In this document: piece by piece, positions 1 to 8,825 of the stretch
How the letters are laid out: each line of letters begins with the position of its first letter
How positions within the stretch are numbered: position 1 is the first letter of the stretch
NCBI RefSeq assembly: GCF_037076455.1
Contig: NZ_AP028679.1
Span: forward strand, 1,193,501-1,257,500
Length of the DNA: 64,000 bases
Direction: 5' to 3'
Origin: Desulfoferula mesophila
GTDB taxonomy: Bacteria; Desulfobacterota; Desulfarculia; Desulfarculales; Desulfarculaceae
Notes under the pieces: generated by a model
Database searches by the model: none
What the model was told of the DNA's origin: nothing
What the model saw: the letters and a program-made list of their open reading frames with translations, nothing else
Made by a program: the position numbers and the translations under genes

Positions 1-780
1 ATGGCCGCCTTGAGCCGCAAGGACCTGGACGACCTGACCAGCTACGTGGCCGATTTCGGGGCCAAGGGCCTGGCCTGGGTGAAGATCAAGCCCCAGGGCG
101 AATGGCAATCCCCCATCGCCAAGTTCTTCACCCCCGAACTGCAACAGGCCATCAACCAGCGCCTGGACGCGGTGGAGGGTGACATCCTGTTCTTCGGGGC
201 CGACGTGCCCGCCGTGGTGCACGAGTCCCTGGGCCGCCTGCGCCTGGAACTGGCCCGGCGGTTCGAGCTGAACAAGGACAAGGGCCTGACCTTCTGCTGG
301 GTCACCGAGTTCCCCATGGTGGAATACAACCAGGACGAGAAACGCTGGGAGGCCATGCACCATCCCTTTACCAGCCCGCGCCAGGAAGACCTGGAGCTTT
401 TGACCAGCGATCCGGGCAAGGTTAAGGCCCGGGCCTATGACCTGGTGCTCAACGGCAGCGAGGTGGGCGGCGGCTCCATCCGTATCCACCGGCCGGACGT
501 GCAGGCGCAGGTTTTCGCGGCCCTGGGCATTTCCGACGAGGAGGCCCAGGAGAAGTTCGGTTTCCTGTTGGAGGCGCTCACCTACGGAGCGCCGCCCCAT
601 GGCGGTTTGGCCCTGGGTTTCGACCGGTTGGTGGCTATTTTGGCCGGAGAGCCCTCCATCCGCGAGGTAATAGCCTTTCCTAAAACCCAAAAGGCTTCTT
701 GCCCCCTCACCGAGGCGCCCTCACGGGTCGCCGCGAGTCAACTTTTGGAGTTGGGGCTGCGCGTGGAAAAGGCGGATTGA
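1..780 (+). CDS. aspS: Aspartyl-tRNA synthetase, C-terminal part (5' end outside window)
   Basis: Class II aminoacyl-tRNA synthetase that charges tRNA-Asp (or tRNA-Asp and tRNA-Asn in non-discriminating forms). The 259 residues present begin around the bacterial GAD insertion domain and run to the C-terminus. The late catalytic core is visible: FCWVTEFPMVEY, the GSEVGGGSIRIH segment, and motif 3 GGLALGFDRLV near residue 205, whose arginine binds ATP. The family is about 590 residues, so roughly 330 N-terminal residues (anticodon-binding OB fold, motifs 1 and 2) lie upstream; the ATG at base 1 is internal, not a start. I cannot tell the discriminating from the non-discriminating type because the N-terminal determinants are missing. 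Confidence 0.95.
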   Translation: MAALSRKDLDDLTSYVADFGAKGLAWVKIKPQGEWQSPIAKFFTPELQQAINQRLDAVEGDILFFGADVPAVVHESLGRLRLELARRFELNKDKGLTFCWVTEFPMVEYNQDEKRWEAMHHPFTSPRQEDLELLTSDPGKVKARAYDLVLNGSEVGGGSIRIHRPDVQAQVFAALGISDEEAQEKFGFLLEALTYGAPPHGGLALGFDRLVAILAGEPSIREVIAFPKTQKASCPLTEAPSRVAASQLLELGLRVEKAD

Positions 781-825
781 TAAAAAATTGTAGGCTTATA
801 GTAACCTTTAAATTTGCACCATCTA

Positions 826-855
826 TTGACTTGAGGTTGCTATCAGGCCTAAAAT
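826..855 (+). promoter_or_regulatory. Sigma-70 type promoter for the LysM lipoprotein gene
   Basis: TTGACT (826-831), an 18-base spacer and TAAAAT (850-855) lie in the AT-rich gap after aspS. Transcription would start near 862, giving a leader of about 115 bases that contains a small hairpin (CCGCT 906-910 with AGCGG 917-921). Confidence 0.55.
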
Positions 856-979
856 TGCTTTTAGAGCTTAAAACGTGGCAACTTACGGCTGAGTAACTCT
901 ACACACCGCTAATGGAAGCGGATAGGCAGCCGGACTCTGAACCTCGCTACTTGGGAGGAACAATAAGGAGGATATGGGA

Positions 980-1438
980 ATGACCAGGTTAAAAAAAGTG
1001 TTGCCCTGGATGGCCGTCTTGGCCGCTTTGGGCCTGCTGGGTGGTTGCGCCAACTTGTGTGGAGTGGAAAAGGCTCCGCCCCAGGCGCCCCCTCCGCCTC
1101 CCGCCGTTAAGAAGTGGAGTCCTCCCAAGCCCGCGCCTGTGACGGAAAAGCCCGCCCCCGCGCCTGCGTTGCCTACCACTTACACGGTGGAAAAGTGCGA
1201 CGACCTGTGGAGCATCTCCGCCAAGCCGCAGATTTACAACGATCCTTGGCTGTGGTGCTTGATCTACAACGCCAACAAAGACAAGATCAAAGACCCCAAC
1301 AAGCTTAAGGTTGGGACCGTGTTGACCGTGCCTCGTTCGATCAGCGACGCCGACAAGGCCGACGCGCGCAAGTGCTCCATGAAGTTCCCCAAGTATATGC
1401 CTCCCAAGGGAGCCAAGCGCTACTGCCCGCCTAAGTAA
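980..1438 (+). CDS. LysM-domain lipoprotein
   Basis: Predicted cell-envelope lipoprotein of 152 residues. The N-terminus is basic (MTRLKKV), followed by a hydrophobic stretch and a lipobox ending GGC near residue 22. A Pro/Lys/Ala-rich linker of about 45 residues follows, then a LysM-like peptidoglycan-binding module starting TYTVEKCDDLWSISA and ending VGTVLTVP. I chose ATG 980 over the in-frame ATG 974 because the strong Shine-Dalgarno AAGGAGGA (965-972) sits about 8 bases before 980 but only 2 before 974. Several cysteines inside and after the LysM module (KCDD, WCLI, KCSM, YCPP) could form disulfides. The gene has its own promoter and terminator, so it is probably monocistronic. Its partner is unknown. 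Confidence 0.85.
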   Translation: MTRLKKVLPWMAVLAALGLLGGCANLCGVEKAPPQAPPPPPAVKKWSPPKPAPVTEKPAPAPALPTTYTVEKCDDLWSISAKPQIYNDPWLWCLIYNANKDKIKDPNKLKVGTVLTVPRSISDADKADARKCSMKFPKYMPPKGAKRYCPPK

Positions 1439-1456
1439 GCTCCGAACCGGATTCAG

Positions 1457-1478
1457 CGGGCCGCCTTCGGGCGGCCCG
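1457..1478 (+). terminator. UUCG tetraloop hairpin after the LysM gene
   Basis: CGGGCCGCC (1457-1465), loop TTCG, GGCGGCCCG (1470-1478): a perfect 9-bp stem with an ultrastable UUCG loop. Only two T follow, so it may stabilise the 3' end or act together with the stronger terminator just downstream. Confidence 0.6.
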
Positions 1479-1502
1479 TTACTGCAAAGTACGACCCATA
1501 CC

Positions 1503-1548
1503 GAAGGGAGCGCTCTTTGACGAGGGCGCTCCCTTCCGGTATTTTTTT
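1503..1548 (+). terminator. Rho-independent terminator of the LysM transcript
   Basis: GAAGGGAGCGC (1503-1513) pairs perfectly with GCGCTCCCTTC (1526-1536); after CGGTA a run of seven T follows (1542-1548). It ends only 39 bases before the start codon of the next gene and overlaps that gene's likely promoter. Confidence 0.85.
1517..1545 (+). promoter_or_regulatory. Candidate promoter of the Re-citrate-synthase-like gene, nested in the terminator
   Basis: TTGACG (1517-1522) lies in the loop of the preceding terminator hairpin. After a 17-base spacer TATTTT (1540-1545) falls in its T-run. Initiation near 1552 would give a leader of about 36 bases. There is no other room for a promoter between the terminator and the start codon. 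Confidence 0.4.
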
Positions 1549-1587
1549 GCGGTGGGGAAACTTTATAGCACGCAAAAGAGGTGCGAG

Positions 1588-3420
1588 ATGGCGAACTGGA
1601 ACAATAGCCGCAGAGTGTTGGATCACAAACATCAGCCCGATTATTTAAAATTAGTGGACGTTGCCCAACCGCAATTATTTCGAGATATTTTCCCCTACGA
1701 CGAAGTGTGCCGCACTGATTTCGACCATAAGCTGCTGCCTCTGACCCCGGCCGACGAGTGGTTTATAACCGATACCACCTTCCGTGACGGCCAACAGGCT
1801 CGCCCGCCTTACAAGGCCAAACAGATCGTGGCCATCTACGATATGCTGCACAAATTGTCCGGGCCCAAGGGAATAATTCGCCAAAGCGAGTTCTTCCTTT
1901 ACAGCCAACGGGACAAGGAGGCGGTGGAAAAATGCCTGGCCCTGGGGCACCGCTTCCCGGAAATTACCGGCTGGGTGCGGGCCAAAAAGGAAGAATTGGC
2001 CGAGGTCAAGAAGCTCGGTCTCAAGGAGACCGGCATCCTCACCTCGGTGAGCGACTATCACATCTATCACAAGATGAACACCACCCGGGCCAAGATCCTG
2101 GACAAATACCTGGGGGTGGTCAAGGACGCCCTTTCCCTGGGCCTGATCCCCCGCTGCCACTTCGAGGACATAACCCGGGCCGACATCTACGGTTTCGTGG
2201 TGCCTTTTGCCCTGGAGTTGGCCAAGCTGCGTCAGGAGTCGGGCATAGGCATCAAGATCCGCCTGTGCGACACCATGGGTTACGGGGTCACCTATCCCGG
2301 CGCGGCCCTGCCGCGCAGCGTGGACAAGCTGGTGCGCACCATGATCGACGACGCCGACTGCCCCGGCAAGCTCATGGAGTGGCACGGCCACAACGATTTC
2401 TACAAGGTGCTGATCAACGCCTCCACCGCCTGGCTCAACGGCTGCGCCGGGGCCAACGCCACGGTGCTGGGCTTTGGAGAGCGCACCGGCAACACGCCCC
2501 TGGAGGCCCTGGTCATCGAGTACATCTCCCTCCGGGGCAAGGCCGACGGCATGGACACCCGGCTCATCACCGAGTTGGCCGAGTATTTCGAGAAAGAGAT
2601 CGGTTTCCGCATCGCTCCCACCACCCCCTTCGTGGGCCGCGACTTCAACTCCACCAAGGCGGGCATTCACGCCGACGGAATGGTGAAGAACCCGGAAATC
2701 TACAACATTTTCGACACCGAAAAGATACTGGGCCGGCCCTACACCATCGCCATCACCGACAAGAGCGGGGCCGCGGCCATCGCCCACTGGGTGAACCAGC
2801 GCCTGAAGCTGGCCCCGGAGCGGGCGGTGGACAAGCGCCATCCGGGCATCATCAAGATCAACAACTGGGTGCAGGAACAATATGAGGAAGGCCGCCTCAC
2901 CTCCATCGGCAACTCCGAGCTGGAGGTGGTGGCCCGCAAGCACCTGCCCGAGCTGTTCCTCAGCGAATTCGATCGCTTGAAGGACCGGGCTAAGCAGCTG
3001 GCCCTGGATCTGGGCGCCCAGCTCATCGATCGTCCCGAGCTCAAGACCCTGGCCCCGGCGGTCATGGAGCCGGTGCTGCAGGAATTTTTGGACAAAAACC
3101 CCTTTATCCAGTTCCTGTACGTGGTAAACCCGCAAGGCTACAAAATCACCAGGAACATCACCAACATCGTGGATAGGGCCAAATACTCGGGCACCCAGTT
3201 GGAAACCGACTTCAGCGACCGCAACTGGTTCATAGGTCCCATGAAGGACGGCAAGCTGCACGTGAGCGAGTTCTACAGCAGCAAGATCACCGGGGCCTTG
3301 TGCATCACCATGAGCGGCCCGGTGCGCGACGACAACGACACCATAGTGGGGGTCTTGGGCGCGGATATCCGCTTCGAGGATCTAGCCAAACTAGAGGCCG
3401 AGGAAAAGGCCGAAGAGTAG
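1588..3420 (+). CDS. Re-citrate synthase-like enzyme with C-terminal PDC/Cache sensor domain
   Basis: Cytosolic enzyme of the DRE-TIM metallolyase (HMGL-like) superfamily, 610 residues. The barrel (about residues 50-330) shows ITDTTFRDGQQARPPY, GIIRQSEFFLYS, CHFEDITRADIYGFVVPFA, CDTMGYGVTYPGAALP, EWHGHNDFYKV and GERTGNTPLEA. From memory this combination matches the Re-citrate synthases of Clostridium kluyveri and Desulfovibrio (acetyl-CoA plus oxaloacetate to citrate) better than 2-isopropylmalate or homocitrate synthase. Those enzymes are about 450 residues. Here an extra domain (about 500-605) looks like a PDC/Cache ligand-binding fold: FIQFLYVVNPQGY, DRNWFIGPMKDGK, VSEFYSSKITG, IVGVLGADIRFEDL. 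No signal peptide or membrane segment is present. Start ATG 1588 follows AAAGAGGT; an upstream GTG (1552) abuts the terminator and lacks a ribosome site. Other 2-oxoacid condensing activities cannot be excluded. Confidence 0.75.
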   Translation: MANWNNSRRVLDHKHQPDYLKLVDVAQPQLFRDIFPYDEVCRTDFDHKLLPLTPADEWFITDTTFRDGQQARPPYKAKQIVAIYDMLHKLSGPKGIIRQSEFFLYSQRDKEAVEKCLALGHRFPEITGWVRAKKEELAEVKKLGLKETGILTSVSDYHIYHKMNTTRAKILDKYLGVVKDALSLGLIPRCHFEDITRADIYGFVVPFALELAKLRQESGIGIKIRLCDTMGYGVTYPGAALPRSVDKLVRTMIDDADCPGKLMEWHGHNDFYKVLINASTAWLNGCAGANATVLGFGERTGNTPLEALVIEYISLRGKADGMDTRLITELAEYFEKEIGFRIAPTTPFVGRDFNSTKAGIHADGMVKNPEIYNIFDTEKILGRPYTIAITDKSGAAAIAHWVNQRLKLAPERAVDKRHPGIIKINNWVQEQYEEGRLTSIGNSELEVVARKHLPELFLSEFDRLKDRAKQLALDLGAQLIDRPELKTLAPAVMEPVLQEFLDKNPFIQFLYVVNPQGYKITRNITNIVDRAKYSGTQLETDFSDRNWFIGPMKDGKLHVSEFYSSKITGALCITMSGPVRDDNDTIVGVLGADIRFEDLAKLEAEEKAEE

Positions 3421-3439
3421 GGTCCGCGGGGCATATTTC

Positions 3440-3469
3440 TTGACAAGTATGAGTATCTCGGTCTATTCT
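3440..3469 (+). promoter_or_regulatory. Sigma-70 type promoter for the biotin carrier gene
   Basis: TTGACA (3440-3445), an 18-base spacer and TATTCT (3464-3469). The leader of about 70 bases carries a small hairpin (GAGGC / GCCTC around 3510-3523) and a GGAGGA ribosome site. Confidence 0.6.
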
Positions 3470-3545
3470 TCGGTGGTCTTTAGCCTAGACGATTTGTTTT
3501 TACATTGAGGCCGCTAGCCTCGAGGTTTTCATAGGGAGGAATACC

Positions 3546-3758
3546 TTGGCAGAAATTAAAGCACCCATGGGTGGCAAAGTCATCAAGGTTTCGGTGAAAG
3601 TCGGCGACCAGATCGGCGAGGACGATGAGGTGGCCGTGCTCGAGGCCATGAAGATGGAAATGCCCATCCTCTCCGAGGACGATGGAACCGTGGCCGAAGT
3701 CAAAGTAGAGGCCGGTCAGACCGTGGAAGCTGAGCAGGTTCTGGTGGTTCTCAGTTAA
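3546..3758 (+). CDS. Stand-alone biotin carboxyl carrier protein
   Basis: A 70-residue biotinyl-domain protein. The biotinylation motif EAMKME places the acceptor lysine at residue 36, flanked by the usual symmetric beta-hammerhead (VKVGDQIGEDDEVAVL before, VEAGQTVEAEQVLVVLS after). It would carry carboxybiotin for the carboxyltransferase encoded next to it, as the 1.3S subunit does in transcarboxylase or the gamma/biotin subunit in decarboxylases. Such carriers normally have an extra N-terminal Pro/Ala linker; this one is reduced to the domain alone. Translation starts at TTG 3546, six bases after GGAGGA. The gene has its own promoter and terminator. No biotin carboxylase or biotin ligase lies in the window. 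Confidence 0.93.
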   Translation: MAEIKAPMGGKVIKVSVKVGDQIGEDDEVAVLEAMKMEMPILSEDDGTVAEVKVEAGQTVEAEQVLVVLS

Positions 3759-3784
3759 TCGGCGACTCAGCCAATGTCAGCCAC

Positions 3785-3836
3785 CGCGGGCTGTCCGGAC
3801 GGATTAAAACCCGACTGGACAGCCCGCGAACTTTTT
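3785..3836 (+). terminator. Rho-independent terminator after the biotin carrier gene
   Basis: CGCGGGCTGTCC (3785-3796) pairs perfectly over 12 bp with GGACAGCCCGCG (3817-3828), followed by AACTTTTT. Confidence 0.85.
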
Positions 3837-3863
3837 GAGTAACGCTTTTTCGCTTCCTGGAAT
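3835..3863 (+). promoter_or_regulatory. Weak candidate promoter for the carboxyltransferase-mutase operon
   Basis: TTGAGT (3835-3840), a 17-base spacer and TGGAAT (3858-3863), overlapping the T-run of the preceding terminator. The -10 match is modest. Confidence 0.3.
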
Positions 3864-3909
3864 CTTACACCACAACATTTTTTGGAATAAAACGTAGGAG
3901 AATTTCGCA

Positions 3910-5475
3910 ATGGACAACGTGCCGGTCACCACCAAGCAAAAGATCGAAGATCTTAAAAAGCGCGACGAGGCGGCTCGCCTGGGTGGTGGCCTCAAGCGCA
4001 TCGAGGCCCAGCACGCCAAGGGTAAGATGACTGCCCGTGAGCGCATAGAGGCTCTCTTGGATGCCAACACTTTCGAGGAGTTCGACCGTTTCGTGGTGCA
4101 TCGCTGCACCGACTTTGGCATGGACAAAAGCAAAATTCCCGGCGACGGGGTGGTCACCGGCTACGGCCGGGTCAACGGCCGCCCCGTTTTCGTTTTCAGC
4201 CAGGACTTCACCGTGTTCGGCGGCTCCCTCTCGGGCCCCTTTGGCGAGAAGGTCTGCAAGGTCATGGACCTGGCGGTAAAGGCCGGAGCCCCGGTGATCG
4301 GGCTCAACGACTCGGGCGGGGCCCGCATTCAAGAAGGCGTGGTCTCCCTGGGCTCCTACGGCGAGATATTTAGGCGCAACGTGCTCTCCAGCGGAGTGGT
4401 CCCTCAAATCAGCGCGATAATGGGCCCCTGCGCCGGGGGCGCGGTGTATTCGCCGGCCATCACCGACTTCATTTTCATGGTGGATCAGACCTCCTACATG
4501 CACATCACCGGTCCGGCGGTCATCAAATCGGTGACCGGCGAGACGGTCACCAGCGAGACGGTGGGCGGGGCCAAGGTGCACAATACCAAAAGCGGCGTGG
4601 CCCAATTCATGGCCGCCGACGACGCCGAATGCTTGAAAATGGTGCGCAAGCTCTTGTCCTATCTGCCCTCCAACTACGAGCAAAAGCCCCCGGAAAAGCA
4701 CTCCGGCGACCCCGCCAGCCGCACCGCGCCCGAGCTGGACGAGTTCATTCCCGACAATCCCAAGATGCCCTACAACATGAAAAAGCTCATCAAGACCGTG
4801 GTGGACGCGGACAGTTTCTTCGAGGTGAGCAAGGGCTGGGCCAAGAATATGATCACCGCTTTTGCCCGTTTGGCGGGCATGGTGGTGGGCATCGTGGCCA
4901 ACAATCCCATGCAACTGGCCGGCTGTTTGGACATCGACGCCAGCCGCAAGGGGGCGCGCTTCGTGCGCTTTTGCGACGCTTTCAACATCCCGGTGGTCAC
5001 CTTCGTGGACGTGCCGGGGTTCTTGCCCGGGGTGCAGCAGGAGTACGGGGGCATCATCTGCCACGGCTCCAAGCTGATCTACGCCTATTGCGAGGCCACG
5101 GTGCCCTTGCTCACGGTCATCACCCGCAAGGCCTATGGCGGAGCCTACGACGTGATGGGCTCAAAACACCACGGCGCGGACGTGAACTTCGCCTATCCCA
5201 CCGCCGAGATCGCGGTGATGGGCCCCGAGGGCGCGGTGAACATCGTCTTCCGCCACGAGCTGGAAAAGGCCGAAGACAAGGACGCCACCTACCAGGAGTT
5301 GGTGAGCGAGTACCGGGCCAAGTTTGCCAGCCCCTACCGCGCGGCCGAGCTGGGCTACGTCGACGAGATCATCCTACCCAGCCAGACCCGCAGCAAGCTG
5401 ATCCGGGCCCTGGAGGTGCTAAAGACCAAGCGCACCTTCCGCCCCGAGCGCCGTCACGGCAACGTGCCTCTGTAA
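3910..5475 (+). CDS. Acyl-CoA carboxylase carboxyltransferase subunit (propionyl-/methylmalonyl-CoA)
   Basis: A 521-residue biotin-dependent carboxyltransferase of the PccB/MmdA/transcarboxylase-12S family. It transfers CO2 between carboxybiotin and an acyl-CoA, most probably propionyl-CoA to and from methylmalonyl-CoA given the mutase genes that follow. The N-terminal crotonase-like half shows [19 protein letters not shown], the acyl-CoA site [14 protein letters not shown] and an oxyanion segment [12 protein letters not shown]. The C-terminal half shows [30 protein letters not shown] and [13 protein letters not shown]. Start ATG 3910 follows TAGGAG. The mutase large-subunit gene begins 12 bases downstream, so the two are cotranscribed. 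Whether it works as a carboxylase, Na+-pumping decarboxylase or pyruvate transcarboxylase depends on partners outside the window. Confidence 0.92.
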   Translation: MDNVPVTTKQKIEDLKKRDEAARLGGGLKRIEAQHAKGKMTARERIEALLDANTFEEFDRFVVHRCTDFGMDKSKIPGDGVVTGYGRVNGRPVFVFSQDFTVFGGSLSGPFGEKVCKVMDLAVKAGAPVIGLNDSGGARIQEGVVSLGSYGEIFRRNVLSSGVVPQISAIMGPCAGGAVYSPAITDFIFMVDQTSYMHITGPAVIKSVTGETVTSETVGGAKVHNTKSGVAQFMAADDAECLKMVRKLLSYLPSNYEQKPPEKHSGDPASRTAPELDEFIPDNPKMPYNMKKLIKTVVDADSFFEVSKGWAKNMITAFARLAGMVVGIVANNPMQLAGCLDIDASRKGARFVRFCDAFNIPVVTFVDVPGFLPGVQQEYGGIICHGSKLIYAYCEATVPLLTVITRKAYGGAYDVMGSKHHGADVNFAYPTAEIAVMGPEGAVNIVFRHELEKAEDKDATYQELVSEYRAKFASPYRAAELGYVDEIILPSQTRSKLIRALEVLKTKRTFRPERRHGNVPL

Positions 5476-5487
5476 GGGGGAAGTATA

Positions 5488-7143
<1,656 letters not shown>

Positions 7144-7155
7144 GAGGAGCGAGCC

Positions 7156-7554
7156 ATGCGCAAGATAAGAGTACTGGCGGCCAAGCCCGGCCTGGACGGT
7201 CACGACCGGGGAGTCAAGGTCATCGCCGCGGCGCTGCGCGACGCGGGCATGGAGGTGATCTACACCGGTCTCAGGCAAACCCCCGAGCAGATAGTGGCCA
7301 CCGCCCTGCAGGAGGACGTGGACGTCATCGCCCTGTCCATCCTCTCCGGGGCCCACGACTACCTCTTCCCCGAGGTGATGAAGCTGATCAAGCAAAAGGG
7401 CATGGACAACGTGCTGGTGCTGGGCGGCGGGGTCATCCCCGAGGAGGACATACCGGCCCTCAAGGCGGCGGGCATCGCCGAGGTGTTTGGGCCGGGCACC
7501 AACACCCACAAGATCGTGGAGTTCATCAAGGCCAACGTGAAGTCCCGCGACTAG
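7156..7554 (+). CDS. Methylmalonyl-CoA mutase, small (cobalamin-binding) subunit
   Basis: A 132-residue B12-binding Rossmann-like protein. The base-off/His-on motif DxHxxG is DGHDRG at residues 14-19, making His16 the probable cobalt ligand. SxL (SILSGAH) and GG ([11 protein letters not shown]) motifs complete the nucleotide-tail site. It completes the split mutase with the upstream subunit; GGAGGAG of the ribosome site overlaps the intergenic 12 bases. It is the last gene of the operon before a terminator. Confidence 0.95.
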   Translation: MRKIRVLAAKPGLDGHDRGVKVIAAALRDAGMEVIYTGLRQTPEQIVATALQEDVDVIALSILSGAHDYLFPEVMKLIKQKGMDNVLVLGGGVIPEEDIPALKAAGIAEVFGPGTNTHKIVEFIKANVKSRD

Positions 7555-7576
7555 CGGGCTCGGCCAGCAAAAGCAG

Positions 7577-7612
7577 CGCCCGGGCTCCGCGAGGGGCCCG
7601 GGCGTTTTGTTT
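7577..7612. terminator. Bidirectional terminator between the mutase operon and the DJ-1 gene
   Basis: CGCCCGGGC (7577-7585) and GCCCGGGCG (7596-7604) form a 9-bp stem followed by TTTTGTTT. A short A-run on the other side (7569-7572) could serve the convergent minus-strand operon. Confidence 0.8.
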
Positions 7613-7624
7613 CAGACTAGCGGC

Positions 7625-8206
7625 CTACTTCCACGGCCCATCCAGCCGCACCGCCTCCCGCTTCCTGACCTCCTCGCCATAAAAACGCTCCAGCAGGTGC
7701 AGGCCCAAATCCACCCCCGAGGCCACGCCCCCGGCGGTGATGATGTTTCCCAAATCCACGATTTTCTCGTGCACTACCTTTATAGAAGGAAAAGCGGCGG
7801 CAAAGTTCCTCAAGCGCATAGGGTGGGTGGTGGCGCTTAGGCCATCCAGCAGCCCGGCCCGAGCCAGCCAGTACGACCCGGTGCACACCGAGGCCAAAAC
7901 CTTCACCCGCTCGGCCTGCATTTTAAGGAAGCTGAGCATTGGTTCCAAGTTCTCGGGCACCCGCGCGCCGGGGCCGCCGGGCACCACCAGGATGTCCATG
8001 TCCGGGGCCTCTTCCAGGGTGAAATGGGGCCGCACCACCAGGCGGTCCATGCACTCCACCTCCGGGGTGGGGCCCAACATGAAAGCCTGGAAACAGGGCC
8101 GCCCGGCCTCGTCGGTGGACCGCGTCAACACCTCAAAAGGCCCGGCAAAGTCCAAGACCTCCACCTCGTGGAACAGCAGCACTCCGGCGGTCATGGGCTG
8201 GGACAT
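7625..8206 (-). CDS. DJ-1/PfpI family protein
   Basis: A 193-residue class I glutamine-amidotransferase-like protein of the DJ-1/PfpI superfamily, close to the isonitrile hydratase/AraC-N-terminal type. The nucleophile elbow ASVCTGS puts the reactive cysteine at residue 108, with TTHP (His128) nearby and VVPGGPG for the oxyanion region. Members include deglycase/holdase-like proteins, isonitrile hydratases and ligand sensors; the substrate cannot be read from the sequence. It starts one base after the iorB stop codon and is the last gene of the FrhB-like/iorA/iorB operon, suggesting a link with 2-oxoacid metabolism. Confidence 0.85.
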   Translation of the reverse strand: MSQPMTAGVLLFHEVEVLDFAGPFEVLTRSTDEAGRPCFQAFMLGPTPEVECMDRLVVRPHFTLEEAPDMDILVVPGGPGARVPENLEPMLSFLKMQAERVKVLASVCTGSYWLARAGLLDGLSATTHPMRLRNFAAAFPSIKVVHEKIVDLGNIITAGGVASGVDLGLHLLERFYGEEVRKREAVRLDGPWK

Positions 8207-8207
8207 G

Positions 8208-8825
8208 CTAAACCTCTTTTACCAGGGCCAGACCCTTGGCCAGGGCCTGGCGGTTGGGAGGCATCTTGGAGGCGGGGAACATCTCGCCCAGGGCCTGTTC
8301 CACCTCGCGCGCGCCGATGGGCAAAAGCTCCAGGCCGCACAGGGCGCCCAAGAGCACCACGTTGGCCAGGATGTGGTTGCCCAGCTCCAGGGCGGCCGCC
8401 GTGGCGGGCAGCCAGTAGAGGCTGGCGCACAGGCCCTCCAGGGTGGCCCGCAGTTCCTCGGGCTCGGGGTAGCTCTGCTCTCCGGCCAGCACCCCCAGGG
8501 GGCGCAGGGGCCGGTCGTTGGTGAGCACCACCACGCCGGGGTGGCCGTAGACGCCCACCAGGCGCAGGACCTCCAAGGGCTCCAGGCTCACGATGGCCGT
8601 GGCCCGGTGGTCGGGCATCATGGGCCCCAGCACCGGCCCGGAACTTAGGCGCACCTGGCTCATCACCGAGCCGCCCCGCTGGCTCAGGCCGTAGGTCTCG
8701 CCCACGGTGACCTCGTAGCCGGCCGTGAGTAGGGCCCGGCCCAGCACCTGGCTGGCCAAGACGTTGCCCTGGCCGCCCACCCCGGTGACCACGATGTCCA
8801 GGGGATCATGGGTTAGCGCTTTCAT
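8208..8825 (-). CDS. iorB: Indolepyruvate:ferredoxin oxidoreductase beta subunit
   Basis: A 205-residue gamma-type domain of 2-oxoacid:ferredoxin oxidoreductases. It starts DIVVTGVGGQGNVLASQVLG and continues with VGETYGLSQRGGSV, the hallmark of IorB. With IorA it oxidatively decarboxylates aryl-2-oxoacids (indolepyruvate, phenylpyruvate) to acyl-CoA while reducing ferredoxin, or runs in reverse. I place the start at ATG 8825, which overlaps the iorA stop by 4 bases (ATGA); the longer open frame extending to 9008 reads iorA out of frame. Confidence 0.93.
   Translation of the reverse strand: MKALTHDPLDIVVTGVGGQGNVLASQVLGRALLTAGYEVTVGETYGLSQRGGSVMSQVRLSSGPVLGPMMPDHRATAIVSLEPLEVLRLVGVYGHPGVVVLTNDRPLRPLGVLAGEQSYPEPEELRATLEGLCASLYWLPATAAALELGNHILANVVLLGALCGLELLPIGAREVEQALGEMFPASKMPPNRQALAKGLALVKEV

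Noticed and set aside
1588-3420. Reading this gene as a transcarboxylase 5S or oxaloacetate decarboxylase alpha subunit because of the adjacent biotin carrier
   Set aside because: The HGHND and GERTGNTPLE motifs belong to the LeuA/homocitrate/Re-citrate group; no PYC_OADA domain is seen, and the C-terminus resembles a Cache domain.
3759-3909. Possible cobalamin riboswitch before the mutase operon
   Set aside because: The gap is 151 bases, mostly taken by a simple terminator; no B12-box-like sequence or multi-helix potential was seen, and the mutase genes have only 12-base gaps.
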